From: Xiphias gladius
Taxonomy: Eukaryota; Chordata; Actinopteri; Istiophoriformes; Xiphiidae
NCBI RefSeq assembly: GCF_016859285.1
Contig: NC_053414.1
Location: 3,867,017-3,931,016, forward strand
Direction: 5' to 3'
Length of the DNA stretch: 64,000 nucleotides
Part shown: positions 51,501 through 63,010 of the stretch, one piece after another
How positions within the stretch are numbered: position 1 is the stretch's first letter
Layout: each line of letters opens with the position of its first letter
Translations under genes and position numbers: made by a program
Notes under the pieces: generated by a model
What the model saw: only the letters and a program-made list of their open reading frames with translations
Told to the model about the DNA's origin: nothing
Database searches by the model: none

Positions 51501-54253
51501 TTTTTTGTTCATTTGTTTTTGACCTCCATACATAATACGTATTATTTATTCAATAAGGTTTGGTACCTGGGATATAGTAACTTCCTCAACCCAGGAAGGA
51601 CCGCCTTAAGTCCACGTAACAGAAATTCAAGCTCAAAGGTCTCCTCTCATTGTCTTCATTCAGCAAATGTAAATTCTGTCGAAGGCAAAATAAAAGTCTG
51701 AACCAAAAAAAAGAGAAATTACAACTGTAAGAATGAACGGATGAATAAATGCATAAATAAATAAACTATAAATAAGGAATAAAAAAAAAAGAGGAACGAA
51801 GCAGACTAGCAGACAAAGTGCTGTCATAAAATGTGGTGTTCTTGCACCGTTGGATTCGTTTCCAGGATCCTCTCTCTTGTAATTTGGCTGTTTTGTTCTG
51901 AAATACATTGACACGAATCTAACGCTGAGTGTGTAATTACAGATCGGCCGTTCGACGGAGAATCCCATTGACTTTGTGGTGACAGACACGGTGCCCGGTG
52001 GTCAGGGCCAAGCAGACAGTCAGACGATTCAGAGCACAATTTCCCGCTTCGCCTGCCGCATCATCTGCCAAAGAAACCAACCTTACTCTGCACGGATCTA
52101 CGCCGCGGGCTTCGACTCCTCCAAGAACATCTTCCTCGGGGTAGGCTGAGCCGAGCGCAGCCGCTATTCATTACTTGTGTTTGTCCTTCATTTCGGAGAA
52201 ACGTGAATTCTTTACGTCTCCGCAGGAGAAGGCGGCCAAGTGGAGGATGCAGGACGGTCAGATGGACGGACTGACCACCAACGGCGTTCTGGTGATACAC
52301 CCGCGCCAGGGGTTCAGCCAGGACTCCAAACCCGGCCTGTGGAGGGAAATCTCAGTCTGCGGCAACGTCTTCACGCTGCGGGAGACCAGATCGGCTCAGC
52401 AGAGGGGCAAGATGGTGGGTCACAGATGCACCGAGCACTTACATGCACAAGCAGGTAAAACAGAGCAAAAGTGATAAATTAGCTGCGTGATACAGCAGAC
52501 CGCGGCCCCGAAGGACCAAACAACCAGGAGTCCCGAATAACAACTCTGTAATGTAATTCGGTAAAACAATACCACAAACTGCGGTCTCAAAGAAGACCTC
52601 CTTCAGCGGCAGTCTGTCTAAAGGGGACAATACACGGGTGTCATGGACCCGCCCTCACCACTTTCCCTCTGATCGGGGTCATACAGAGGCTAATAACACT
52701 TGTCCCTTTTGGGGTTTGATTTTAAATCATTGTTGCTGATGTTTATGCGACATTTAACTGACTAACTGACCCCTGCTAAGAACTGAGTTTGAATCGTGGG
52801 TTTATTTGGTGTTTATCTGATGCAATTCTGTGCAATTCTGTGGTTTCTGGTGTTTGTGGGTGTGGGTGTGTGTGTGGGTGTGGGTGGAGCTACAGTTGCT
52901 GACTGGAGCCTCTGTGGCCAGAGCAAACAGAGATTAGCCTGTGAAACCAGTGTCATACCGTGTAAACGGCTCAACCGCACACTCAGTATACAGTTGTTTC
53001 CTTTATGAACGGGGGACATGGTTGATTCGACAGGTCTCAACAAAGAAATTTGACGCGTGAAGCTGCTGCTGCTGCTGATACTGCTGTGAAACCAGAAGTC
53101 TTGCACTTGACTAACGTTAAGACTGACTACGTGTCGTTTTTTCCTAAATCCAGATTTGAACATTGTCATCACTTTTTGTTTTTTGTTTTTCATCAAAATA
53201 TATCACTGGTTTCGAATCGTGGCACGGTATCGGCAGACACCCTGAGTTTTGGGTGTCGCCGCTGGCATAAAAAGTTGGATAAGAAGCTGAATCCTCGGTA
53301 AAAATCCGGCCCGTCAACATAAATTTGCTCAACAAATGTGCTTGTGCAGTTCACACGGTTTCTCTAGGCAGAGATGGGGAATTAACAACGCAGTTAAATG
53401 CCACCGGCTGAGGCCTGTAGAATGTAATCATAACAAGTCTTCCTGCCTTTATGAAGAAAAATCATTAGAAAGTCACGATGATGTATAACTGGTGCTATTT
53501 AACTCTAAAAAACCGAGAAAGGTTCGACTTCTGCTTCATTTATCTTCACGGCAGGAAGTAACATCAGCGTGTTGAGACTCTAAATGCTCTCAGAATTGAC
53601 TTGAATTGAAAGAGTGCAGCGACACAGTGCGGTGGTGTGACCGACCTGCATCCTTTCACCCATCTCTTCCTCAGGTGGCCTCTGAGTCCAACGAGCTGGT
53701 GGACGGCTCGCTCATCGACCTGTGCGGTGCCACCCTGCTGTGGCGGACGGCCGAGGGTCTGGCGCACACTCCCACCGTCAAACACCTGGAGGCGCTGCGG
53801 CAGGAGCTGAACGCCGGGCGGCCGCAGTGCCCCGTGGGCTTCAACACGCTGGCCTTCCCCAGCCTGCGCCGCAAAGACGTGCTGGACGAGAAGCAGCCCT
53901 GGGCGTACCTGCGCTGCGGCCACGTGCACGGCTACCACGGCTGGGAGGGACGCCCCGACCCCGACACGGAGGCCGAAGGGCAGGAGAGAGAGTGCCCCAT
54001 GTGCCGGGCACGGGGCCACTACGTGCCGCTGTGGCTGGGCTGCGAGCCGGGCTTCTACGTGGACGCGGAGCCCCCCACCCACGCCTTCGTCCCATGCGGT
54101 CACGTCTGCTCGGAGAAGACGACGGCGTACTGGAGTCAGATCCTGCTGCCGCACGGCACGCACACCTTCCACGCCGCCTGCCCGTTCTGCATCGAGCCGC
54201 TGAGCGGAGAGACCGGCTGCGTCAGACTCATCTTCCAAAGCCCGCTGGACTAG
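45542..54253 (+). CDS. peli1: Pellino-1, RING-like E3 ubiquitin ligase with FHA domain
   Basis: The coding exons are 45542-45627, 50074-50203, 51005-51106, 51943-52140, 52226-52414 and 53675-54253 (stop TAG). All junctions are GT-AG and phases agree, giving 427 aa; PELI1 is 418. The start is fixed by MFSLGQEN followed by GPVKYGELIVLG, a Pellino N-terminus. Residues to about 276 form the phosphothreonine-binding FHA region (SISYTLSRAQTVVVEYTHDS, RIYAAGFDSSKNIFLGEKAA, DGLTTNGVLVIHPR). The C-terminal RING-like CHC2CHC2 domain shows CGHVHGYH at residue 316, CPMC at 342-345, PCGHVCS at 375-381 and CPFC at 404-407. Known role: ubiquitinates IRAK1/RIPK1-type partners in Toll/IL-1 signalling in the cytoplasm. 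Identity is higher to PELI1 than to PELI2 or PELI3. The segment between the first two zinc-ligand pairs (PDPDTEAEGQ) is longer than in mammals. The last exon is strikingly GC-rich. The a/b suffix is not determined. Confidence 0.95.
46405..46435. repeat. (ATTT)n simple repeat
   Basis: About six ATTT units within the second peli1 intron. Confidence 0.85.
47849..48090 (+). repeat. Local duplicated segment, copy 1 (peli1 intron)
   Basis: Shares aaatccagttaagtgt, aagcagctgac, gaaggccattcactgtggac, acaagaga, ctgtggttcagg and gtcaggaaag with 49506-49720 in the same orientation. Part of an unnamed repeat or a segmental duplication about 1.65 kb apart. Confidence 0.65.
48590..48800 (+). repeat. Dispersed teleost repeat (ttagcttagcataaagactgga type)
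   Basis: Contains catttgggcaatacacttac, agcttagcataaaggctgga and cagggggaaactgctagccc. The middle of the element is shortened. Confidence 0.55.
49506..49725 (+). repeat. Local duplicated segment, copy 2 (peli1 intron)
   Basis: It has the same ordered blocks as 47849-48090, with a small extra piece (ttcctgact) before gaaggccattcactgtggac. Noncoding. Confidence 0.65.
50330..50585. repeat. Dispersed repeat of the AATCGATTA type
   Basis: Contains ggtctataaaatgtcagaaa, cacagcccaaggtgtctgaa and ttgattgactaatcagttgc. It lies in the peli1 intron after exon 2. Confidence 0.55.
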
Positions 54254-54965
54254 AAACCGCTCAGACTTCTAATCTCAAGCCTTAATCAGACGTCTGGACA
54301 GAGCAACAATTTTCATAAACTAATTTTGATAATAAATTAATTTAACTTAATTTTTGATAAATAGAGGTGCATTTATCGGGCAGATTTCTCTTTTTTGAAT
54401 ATCATAAACGATTCCTCTGGACACAGCTGCAGGAAAACTGTCATCCTGTTTGATTTGCCTTACACTTCCTTATTTATTCTCTTACCTCCTCAGTACTGTC
54501 TTTTTTTGTAAATCAGTGCAGAATTTAACAGCAGTCGTGTTTCCCATTATTTCCCTACAGCCGATTACTGTCTCACCCTGCCGTAAAGAGCCGTTGACAC
54601 TAAGACATGATCATCAGTTTGGCTTCAGTCAAGTGCTCGTGTCCCATTTTGGGCCAAATGTTGATTCGGAAGCTTTTTCAGCAGAAAAGTGTAAAACATT
54701 AAATTGTGACAAAAACTCCATATGCCTGTATTTGATCTTTTCCTCTGAAATCAAGTGACCTTCCTCAGTAATGTCGTTGCCACTTTTAAGAAGCAGTAGT
54801 TGTATTTTAATGACCTTAATACAAACTTTACATCATAACATAACAGAAATATGTCTGGGAAACTTTTGAAGCTGTTGGCTTGTGACTTGAAACACATCTA
54901 GAATGAGTAGTTGTATTTATTTTTTATTTTTTTTTTTTTCAATAAAATAAAAGTATACTAGAGAC
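54254..54965 (+). other. peli1: peli1 3' UTR with poly(A) signal
   Basis: The stop codon is followed by about 690 bases of AT-rich sequence with no coding features. AATAAA at 54941-54946, after a T-rich run, is the first convincing polyadenylation signal. The cleavage site would fall about 15-25 bases later. Confidence 0.6.
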
Positions 54966-55174
54966 ATGAATGACTCTAAACCAGCCTTACTTGGTAGTTA
55001 CATGAGGAATTACCACTGATTAAACACTGTCGTATTAGATGTTGCATGTTCTCCCGGAGTGGTCTTAAGCAAAAACGCATGAATAATAATAAAAAAGAAA
55101 ACTATACAATAATGAAAATATGTGCTAATGCTAAAACAGCAATATCGCCGACACTTTAGTCCAGGGACAGTTCA

Positions 55175-55530
55175 ACAACTCCTGACCAGATTACCATGAA
55201 GTTATGGAGGTGGACGCCCATGAGACTGACGTTATCGGTGATTTTCTGACCTTTCCTCTAGCGCCACCATGAGGCCAAACCTCCCACGTGGAAACGAGAA
55301 ATACAGAAATGTATCTGGTGGTTTCCTTCAAATGTGCCCGGTCGCATTCCCGCTGCCAAGAGGATGAAGTGTTTTGAGTTTAATGACCCCATGACCTCGT
55401 GTACCATCCTTAAGACCTTCACGTGTAGCTGTCTGTCTAGTTCTAAAAACACCAAAACCGTAGTCGTGTTGACCTTTACTCCTCTTGGAGCGGTTAACAG
55501 AGTAGGATCTGTTCCGAGCGCCGACACGAG
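55175..55530 (+). repeat. Dispersed teleost repeat fragment downstream of peli1
   Basis: Contains gaccagattaccatgaagtt, ctgacctttcctctagcgcc and accatgaggccaaacc. The blocks are partly repeated again at about 55500-55540. Confidence 0.45.
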
Positions 55531-56624
55531 GCCAAACTTGGGTTAATAGGTGAATTTCTTTTTTTTTTTTTTTCTTTTTTTTTTGGGTGGACCTTCCTTC
55601 AGTCGAACCAGTAAAACCTCCGCCGCTCTCAGTGTGACCCTGGATGCATCAGAGGACACCTGCAGGGGGGTGAAGGTAGGACTGAAATGATCGCACACTG
55701 ACCCACGCGGACGCATGGAACTGGGAGCGTGAAGTGTGTTTTTTCTCCAGGTTGTTACTTATGTGTGTGTTGCCCTCAGAGCTGGGCAGTCTCTTTCGGT
55801 ACATGGGTGTCTGTCTCTGCTCATATTGACCCAGAGCTGTAAACCAGGCTCCTGCATCGTTTGAACAGAACCCATGAATCACTTCACTCCTTTACCTGCA
55901 ATGTCGCTGATATTTTTTTGATTTCCTTTAAAACAGACGATAAGATAATTCACAATGAAAAAATACGGTCTTACCAGCATCCCTCACAGAGACATTGGTT
56001 TGACAAAATAATCTCCACTCAAAATGTCAGGATCCTTCCCCAAACTGCTGCAACACAGGTGGAAGTACAGTGTTGTCTAAAATGTTGTTTGCTACGGCAT
56101 TAAGATGTGAGTTCACGAGGACTGAGGCAAATAAACGAAAACAGTGTTCACATACAGACTGATTTGTTTTGTTTTTTTTAATTTGTTACTTTTTTTGTAT
56201 GGCTTTCTTTTTTTCTTTCAGTTGGGATCTCTATTCTCCTGCAAGGGGGGAATTCCTCTTGCACCATGCTAACGTAAAAACCTAAACACAATACGCCGAT
56301 TTAAAACATCGACAGAATACAAGAAAGGGTCAAGGTGATAAAAGCAGAGAAAACGCTGGAGCAACGGGCAAAGGGAAAAGGTAAGTGCTAAGCTGTGCAG
56401 GTAGCAAAGAGGTCGAGTGATTGATGCACGTGGAATAAGTGGAGCCAGATTTGCTCAAGAACTGATTTCGCTTTCTGTCTGGTTTTCTGGCTTAAAACTA
56501 AGGAGGATGCTGCTTACCCAGGGTTTGATTTGCCACCTCGCCAGTGTTGCAAGTTTCAGTCCTGAAGGTCAGGGCTGATAAAATCACATCATGCAATACA
56601 GCTTTTGTTGCGGTTTACGTTGCA

Positions 56625-57125
56625 GTACTGAGCAAAGGTCTTAGGCCCTTTAGTTGTCTCGATTCTTCTCCACCATCAGTCCCATCAGGAGGCGTCTGAT
56701 CTGTCCCGGATTCATTCCTGCAGCAGGAGAACGAGCCCACACCTACAGCCAGTGTGTCATGAAGAACTAACCTCAGAGACCAGAAGAACCAGGAGTCCCG
56801 CAGCAGATGGTCTGGACCCCGCGGAGCCCCGATCTCAACATCGTGGAGTCAGTCTGGGACCACGCAAAGAGACAGGAGACACTGAGATGGACTAAATCCA
56901 CAGAAGAACCGTGGCAAGATGCAGGAACAAACCCGCCAATCAAGTACCTGAAAAACTGCGTGCAGTTGAACCAGGGAGAACTGGTGCTGGTTTAAACGCA
57001 AAGGGGGGCCACAGCAAATACTGATCCGATTTAGATTTGTTTCCATTTACTGCAGTTTGTGTGAAGGTAGTTGATAAGGAAAAACCATTCGTGGCTTTAT
57101 TATTTTCAGAAGCATCCTCACTTTA
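56625..57125 (+). mobile_element. Tc1-like transposon relic (internally deleted), copy 2
   Basis: It has the same architecture as the copy at 38380: gcaaaggtcttaggcccttt, then cccatcaggaggcgtctgat, then a frame with WTPRSPDLNIVESVWDHAKR, then gaactggtgctggttt and gtgtgaaggtagttgataag. Stops and frameshifts are present. Both copies lack the same N-terminal region. Confidence 0.75.
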
Positions 57126-57258
57126 CTTCTAATGACTAAGACTTACTGTTTGGGCCCCACAAGACAGAGGTTTGAGGACCAGTCAGATTGTACCTCAGTG
57201 GTTCACATTTCTAACGAATTACGCAGACAGGAACAGAGTGGAGTAAACCCGGGGCTTT

Positions 57259-57293
57259 TCGGAGCCCCCGGGGGTCTGGGGCCCCCGGGGGCT
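57259..57293. repeat. GC-rich palindrome / duplicated gcccccggggg
   Basis: Two gcccccggggg units flank tctgg. The stretch is both a direct duplication and an inverted repeat, and could form a very stable hairpin upstream of the vps54 CpG block. Confidence 0.7.
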
Positions 57294-57639
57294 TTATTCT
57301 TATTATATTTAATCTCTATTTAATTAGGCAGTCAAACTGTCTTTTTTCCAGTCAACCGAGTTTGATGTTGAACTTCCCAGTCGAACGTTGAACGTGAGTC
57401 TGAAGGGACCGTCAGCTGTGTGACACACCGGGAGAGATGTGGGCCCCGTCCGAGGTTTTAATGGCAGAGTCATCGGCGGAGGCGGAGAACGCCATGTCCC
57501 TCTCGGTCTTTTCTGCATTTAAAGCCAGTGTGGGATTATAAGGTGATAACTGGAGCTGCCGTTGGAAGGACAGAGTGGGAGCAATGCTGTTATTTATGTG
57601 CGGTAAATAGAAGTGGACCAGCGGCAGGGTTTTCCCGGT

Positions 57640-57882
57640 CAGTCGGCCGGTAGACGGCGGAGAGGGCTGGAGGTCCCACGGAAAGAGAGATGACACCTGC
57701 GGCCGGCAGGTGGCAGCAGCGAGACTTGTACCGAGAAGCCCCCCCCCCTCCCGACACCCGCCTACAGCACATAATGGTCAGTGTGCCGGCGGTAACCGCT
57801 GCCGTTGTCCTACTCGCGGCTCCTCCAGTGTCCCTGTGATGGTGAAGAGGCGAAACACCGGCTGCTGTACTTCACACGACAG
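57640..57882 (+). promoter_or_regulatory. vps54: CpG-rich promoter and probable 5' noncoding exon of vps54
   Basis: A CG-rich block contains a strong donor, ACGACAG|gtacgg, at 57883. It precedes the first coding exon of vps54 by about 4.8 kb with no other gene between. It may be the noncoding first exon, but this rests on base composition and a single splice signal. Confidence 0.45.
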
Positions 57883-60129
57883 GTACGGAGGGCGTCTGAA
57901 GCCCAGCAGTCTCGGAACCACCCCCCATCCCGGAATTTGTCTCTGTTTCACCCCGCCTGTCAGCTAGCTGTCCGGCTAACCTGCTAGCATTAGCCAGCCT
58001 ACGTGTAACCCCGCTGGACTCCCTGACAACATTAGCGTTAGCATTAGCTTTTGGCACAGGCCGCGGTCATTCTGCGCCTTACCGGCCGTGTCATCGATAT
58101 CACAAAATGTTTTTGTGCGGTTTGTGTTACCGTTGACCGTTGACTTCATCGTCAGCTCAGTGGATTTAATGCTAAACAACTACAGGCAGCGGAGCTAAGC
58201 TAAAGCTAGCTGGCTAGCTTCTGTCACAGCTGCCTGTCCTGACAGGAGGCACAGCAGTCGGGAGACACTTCAGGTAAACTATGGCAAAAACAAAAGTTTG
58301 AGAGAGAACATTTAGACCTTAATATCGTAACACTGAACAGATTTGACACCGGCACTGGATAAGAAACGTTAAGACTTGTGGGTTAAAACAACTGAAACAC
58401 TCCTGAAGTTTGATTATATCACTCTGCCCCAACAGTAATGATTAAAGATCAGTAATGATTAGAGACATTGTTTCACCAAGCCACGTTCCCGATGCGGGTA
58501 ATGAATGGATATTGATAAGACGTCAGCAGAATAGGAGAGCAAAGCTACGGTTTGTAGTTGGGTAGTGTACAGAAATATTTTACAAAACAAGATGATAGAA
58601 CCCCATTTCCAAACATAGTGAGTCAGTCAGTGTTTCTACTGGCCAGCTGTGCACGTCTGCACGGTCCAAGTTAAAAGAAGGTGAACTCTGACACTGTCAG
58701 TCTGCGGGAGCCAGGTGGAGATCACACCGACGCACCCTTGAATTCTTGACCGGTGCAGGCTTCAGTTGAAGTGAGTGTTCATGGGACAGATGTGTATTTT
58801 GATTGTACATCTGGGTTTAGAAACTACAAATTTATAGCAGAAAGCCCGTGTTACAAGTTAAAGATTTGGGGTTTGACAGATGTGGGTGTTTTTTCCAGGC
58901 AGAGAGGTTGTAATAAAATTACGCAGATTGCGTTATGGGAAATGAGGGATCCAATCTTTTGGAGCTTGACCCATGCTAGGGTTGAAAAGTCAGAATATCT
59001 CGTCCTGTGCTGCTTCAGTTTTGACCAGCCTTCCTTTACTCTGTCTCTTGTGAGTCTCTCAAAACTTTATGGACGTGCAACATCAAATTGCATTGCTTTA
59101 AACCCTGTAGAATAAGAGGTGATCCTGAGTTAGTGTTGATGAGGTTGCTTGCCAACTGTAAACGGTAACACTGAAAGATTTTACTTAGATCACTGCAGGA
59201 TTATGTCCGTCTGCACAGCTGTTGCTGTTGTGTTTTCTGTAATCCACCTGTCTTTTGCTGATTTATTGTTTTTCATGATGTTAAAATCGTTCTCTGCCGT
59301 TCAAACAAAATGAACCGGAGGAGAAAACGCTTTTTCTGAAAGGTTGCTTGTGAATTCTGGATGAGGCTCGACTTCTCCGCCCAACACTTTGCTCAGCAGC
59401 ATCATATTCCAAATCAGTGTACATGGAAATGTTTCTAAAGAAAAATATATTATTATTTTTGCAAACAGTGGACAAATGGTGGCGGAAACACAGTAAATAC
59501 CTACTAAATACCGTTCTTTCTCGATCTTTCTATCAGGTCGAACACAGATCCAAATTATAGTTCAAGAGATTTTTACTTGATGGCATGAAATTAAAAAAAT
59601 AAAGATGACTTTAATCTTTAATGGTCCACATTTTATGTAGATGTGCAGCACCTAATCCTCCCAAGCAGCGTGTCTCTCCAAAAATATAAACCGACCAATT
59701 ATTTCTATTTTTACCTCACAAGTGGTAGAAATAAGCAGCCAGGCTGGATGTGAGAGCTTGACTCAAACAAGTCTGAAGTTTTATACTCTTAGATGTTTAT
59801 TTTTGAGAAGATGTGTGTTGTTTTGTTTTGTTTTTTTATTGTGAAAGCGGAAGCAGCCTTTTCAAAACAACGGTGACAGTAACAGTGACGCTGCAGATGT
59901 TTTCTTCTAATCCTCTCATCACTGTGATGGGATTAACAGCAGGGAGTTTTACACCTCCACAGTCTCAGCAGTCAGATTAGAGTTGACTGTCAACATAACA
60001 CATCTCTTCTCCACACTTCGCTGCTCTGTCCGGCTGTACAACACTCCCTGAACAAGTCCCTTGTTGTGTAATTAATGTTTTTGAATCTTTTTTGAAGGGA
60101 AAGGTGAGAGGGATGTAGCACTGCACAGC
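57883..60129. other. Probable vps54 first intron, 5' part; no gene seen
   Basis: The CpG-rich character fades by about 58260. A 120-aa open frame at 58753-59115 has no recognisable motif. Nothing else can be supported before the repeats at 60130. Confidence 0.45.
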
Positions 60130-60670
60130 TGATTGAGATGGAGATGCAACTAACAGTTATGTTTAATTGGCAGTTAGTCTGCCGATTGTTTTCTTGATCA
60201 ACTGTTTTGTTTGTAAAACTGGGGGAAATGTGTTGTTTTGTCCGACCAACAGTCTAAAACCCAAAGATATTCAGCGGACAATAATATAAAAGAGAGAAAG
60301 AAATCTGCCTATCTGAGAGCAGAACTTATTTTGGTATTTTTGCTTGAAAAATGACAAACGAGTAATTGAATATCCGAATAGTCGCAGATTATTTTTCTAT
60401 CGACCAACTAATGGAATAATTGAATAACTGTTGTAGATCTAGGTTGAGAACAGTCATAAATACTGCCGGGTATTGTACCTGAGTTTAACGGCTGCAACTA
60501 AAAATCATTTTCCTTATTGATTACTTTTGCCTTTTTTTTTTTTTTTTTTTTGTTCCTCGATTAACCTCAATCTATAAGATCTCATACTATACTAATTGGA
60601 GAAGCTGGAGCCAGAGATTGTTTGATATTCAGGCTTAAAAATCCACTTGTTGTTTCAGCTCTACTGAGTT
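60130..60670. repeat. Two adjacent AATCGATTA-type repeat copies
   Basis: The first (about 60130-60445) has gatgcaactaacagttatgt, cccaaagatattcagcggac and aatagtcgcagattattttt. The second (about 60485-60670) starts gctgcaactaaaaatcattt. It carries an internal T run and a block resembling gaagctggagccagagattg. Both are in the vps54 first intron. Confidence 0.55.
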
Positions 60671-61044
60671 TCTGTTCTGACTGCAAAATGTGACTTTTTT
60701 TGATACCTAATTTGACGAGTGTAAAAAATGTTTTTTTTTTTTCTAAAACCTTTTCAAATTTACAAAAAAGAAAACTTCTTAGACACAGCCTTGTTTTAAG
60801 GCTGCACTAATCATTTTATGTTAACTGTGGCTCAGATGACTTTGTTTAATGTCAAAGTTGTTGCTCATAACGACAAACCCACAGGGAATTATCACCTGAC
60901 TCAGCTTTTTGGTTTCTTTCAAGTCATAGTTTTGGTTTTCACGGCACATTCCCGGTGCAGTGACTGTGCTCTCATCAGTGTTGTTTCCGGCAGCAGCAGA
61001 AGGCAGCTGTTTTTCATCAAACAAGCTCTAATAGGCAGACGCCC

Positions 61045-61275
61045 CCCCCCACCATGAGCCTGGCTCCGTTCAAGGTTTCTACCTGTTAAAAGGGAGTTTT
61101 TCCTTGCCGCTGTCGCCAACTGCTTGCTCATGGGTGAATGTTGGGTTTCTGTAAATATAACTATAAAGAGTGCGGTCTAGACCTGCTCTATATGAAATGT
61201 GCCCTAAGATGAACTTCTGTTATGATTTGGCGCTATTTGATAAAATTGAATTGAAATTAATTGAATAAATAAACC
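61045..61275 (+). repeat. Tail-only copy of the 34385-35925 repeat
   Basis: Contains caccatgagcctggctccgt, caaggtttctacctgttaaa, tgcttgctcatgggtgaatg and the terminal aattgaattgaaattaattg. The CT core and head are absent. Confidence 0.7.
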
Positions 61276-61299
61276 TGCTTTACAGTGGAACATTTTGCA

Positions 61300-61430
61300 G
61301 CTAAAGAGCCAGATGTTTCCCTCAGGAGCTGGTGGAGACCAAAACCAGAGCTAAAAGAGAGGGAGTACTGGACAAAAACACAGCTCCAATTTAATGATAA
61401 TATTCCTCTGTGCCTAAATGCTCGGGCATA
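61300..61430 (+). repeat. Short copy of the 2240-2660 repeat
   Basis: Shares ggagctggtggagaccaaaa, ccagagctaaaagagaggga and gtactggac ... acacagctccaat with the copy near 2460-2560. Confidence 0.55.
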
Positions 61431-61984
61431 GGCACAAACTGCAGTATGAACTATAGCTGCAACTAACAGTGGTTTTCATCATCAATCCATTTTTTTCTTT
61501 GTAATGTGAAAAATGTATATATATTTAAAAAAAAAAAAAAAGTAACTAACAGTAAAAAGCAAAAACAAAAAAACCCAAACATGTTTTCAGTGATTATAAA
61601 ACTGAAACCAACTCAGCATGTCTCTAACTTTACGAAGCTGTAAACGGTAGATTTAGGGGATTTTGAGATTTTTACATTAGTGACTCACAACCCTTACCTA
61701 GCTGTTTAACCTCTGCGTCTTGTTTTCAGAAGTGTGTACTTGGTACTTGGCGAACTGATAGTCTGAGCTGGTTGAACTGGAGGTTGAACTTTGAATCAGT
61801 CGCTGCCAACACTTTGAAACTGCTGCACACAACAACAGAATGACTTAAAAAAATACTTTCTGTTCTGGTTTGAACTGCAGCAGCCAGTTGCAGGCGACCT
61901 CACTCTGAAGGCAGACTTGAGCTTGGTCAAGTCAAGTCCGAACAAATTCAAAGTAACTGCTCACAGATATATACTTTCATATGT

Positions 61985-62108
61985 TACATCAGCTGGCCAC
62001 TGTAGTTCTTATCAAACCAACATTAGGAAGCAATGCATTTATTAGGGACTATTTTCAGCGGTGGATTAATCCACATTTGGTGCTGTAGTGAGTATTTGTG
62101 GCAGCAGG

Positions 62109-62143
<35 letters not shown>

Positions 62144-62395
62144 CTGAGTCAGAGTAACCTACAGTGTGTGTGTGTTCATGGTGATGACGGAACGTCACCC
62201 AGTGAAACTGTGGCTCGCTGATGTGTTTTAATAGATTTCCATGGCACAGAGGAAGATGATATATCAGGCTTTGGATGAACGCACAACACTTGATAGTAGG
62301 AGACATTCAGTGGTGGTTTGGGTCTTTTAATGGGATTCACTGACGAGAAGAAAAATATAGAATTTCACCAGACATATCCATTAGGTTTGGTGGTT
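61985..62395 (+). repeat. Unnamed dispersed repeat, copy C
   Basis: This is the fullest copy: cagctggccactg, actattttcagcggtggatt, a GT run at about 62112-62142, ttcatggtgatga, gtaggagacattcagt and tgacgagaagaaaaatatag. All three copies are in the same orientation. It lies in the vps54 first intron, just before the long GT array. Confidence 0.72.
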
Positions 62396-62515
62396 AATAC
62401 CGGGGCTTAAACTGAGGCAAATTGTGAATGATTAGAATACACAAATGTAGAATAAATCACAGTGCAAACCTGCTGAAATGTACTGATTTAAATTTTTTTC
62501 TTTATCTAATATCCG

Positions 62516-62641
<126 letters not shown>

Positions 62642-62673
62642 AGCTAGCCTCCTGGGAGGCGAGTCCCAATGCC

Positions 62674-62818
62674 ATGGCCTCCAGCCACAGCTCCTCCCCA
62701 GTGCCTCGTCCCCGTGGTGGAGGCCGAGATGGGATCTATCACAAGGAGCGGGATCCCTCGCCCGCTCGCTGCCGGCCCGTCCGCTCCCTGCCTGACGTCT
62801 GCCCCAAGGAGCCCACTG
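62674..62818 (+). CDS. vps54: VPS54 (GARP/EARP complex subunit), first coding exon; gene continues past the right edge
   Basis: The exon follows an acceptor (tccag, ending at 62643). The ATG at 62674 sits in CCATGG, and the frame runs 48 codons plus one base to a donor at 62819 (g|gtggga). The peptide starts MASSHSSSPVP and ends SLPDVCPKEPT, matching the start and the conserved SLPDVCPKEPTG block of vertebrate VPS54; the stretch between has diverged. Known role: subunit of the Golgi-associated retrograde protein complex, which tethers endosome-derived carriers at the trans-Golgi network. The next VPS54 block (about the WTVYHSKVNLPAALN region) is not in the remaining 1.2 kb. The gene follows peli1 on the same strand, as in the human locus. 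The long open frame extending upstream from this exon is only the GT repeat read through. Confidence 0.82.
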
Positions 62819-62869
62819 GTGGGAAACACTGCAGTCCTCCATATATCAGCATGCGTACATGTCACTTTT

Positions 62870-63010
62870 AGGGCTGGAAGTTTCTTAATGAATTTTTTTC
62901 GCCATTTTTTTTCAATGAATCATTTAGTCTGTAAAACGTCAGAAAATATTGAAGAATGCCCTTTACACGGTCTCAGAGTCTGAGGTGACGTCTTCACTTG
63001 TCTTGTTTTG
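62870..63010. repeat. AATCGATTA-type repeat fragment after vps54 exon
   Basis: Contains tagggctggaagtttcttaa, agtctgtaaaacgtcagaaa and cttcacttgtcttgttttgt. It is directly followed by a Tc1-like relic, so one element may have inserted into the other. Confidence 0.5.

Noticed and set aside
53564-54238. 224-aa antisense open frame opposite the last peli1 exon
   Set aside because: A GC-rich shadow of the Pellino RING-domain exon. It has no recognisable domain, and the plus strand is clearly coding.
57412-57772. 94-aa and 60-aa minus-strand frames near the vps54 CpG block
   Set aside because: No homology or splice context was recognised. The CpG composition alone explains the lack of stops. A divergent transcript is possible but unsupported.
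58753-59115. 120-aa frame in the vps54 intron
   Set aside because: AT-rich, with no recognised motif and no splice sites that would join it to vps54.
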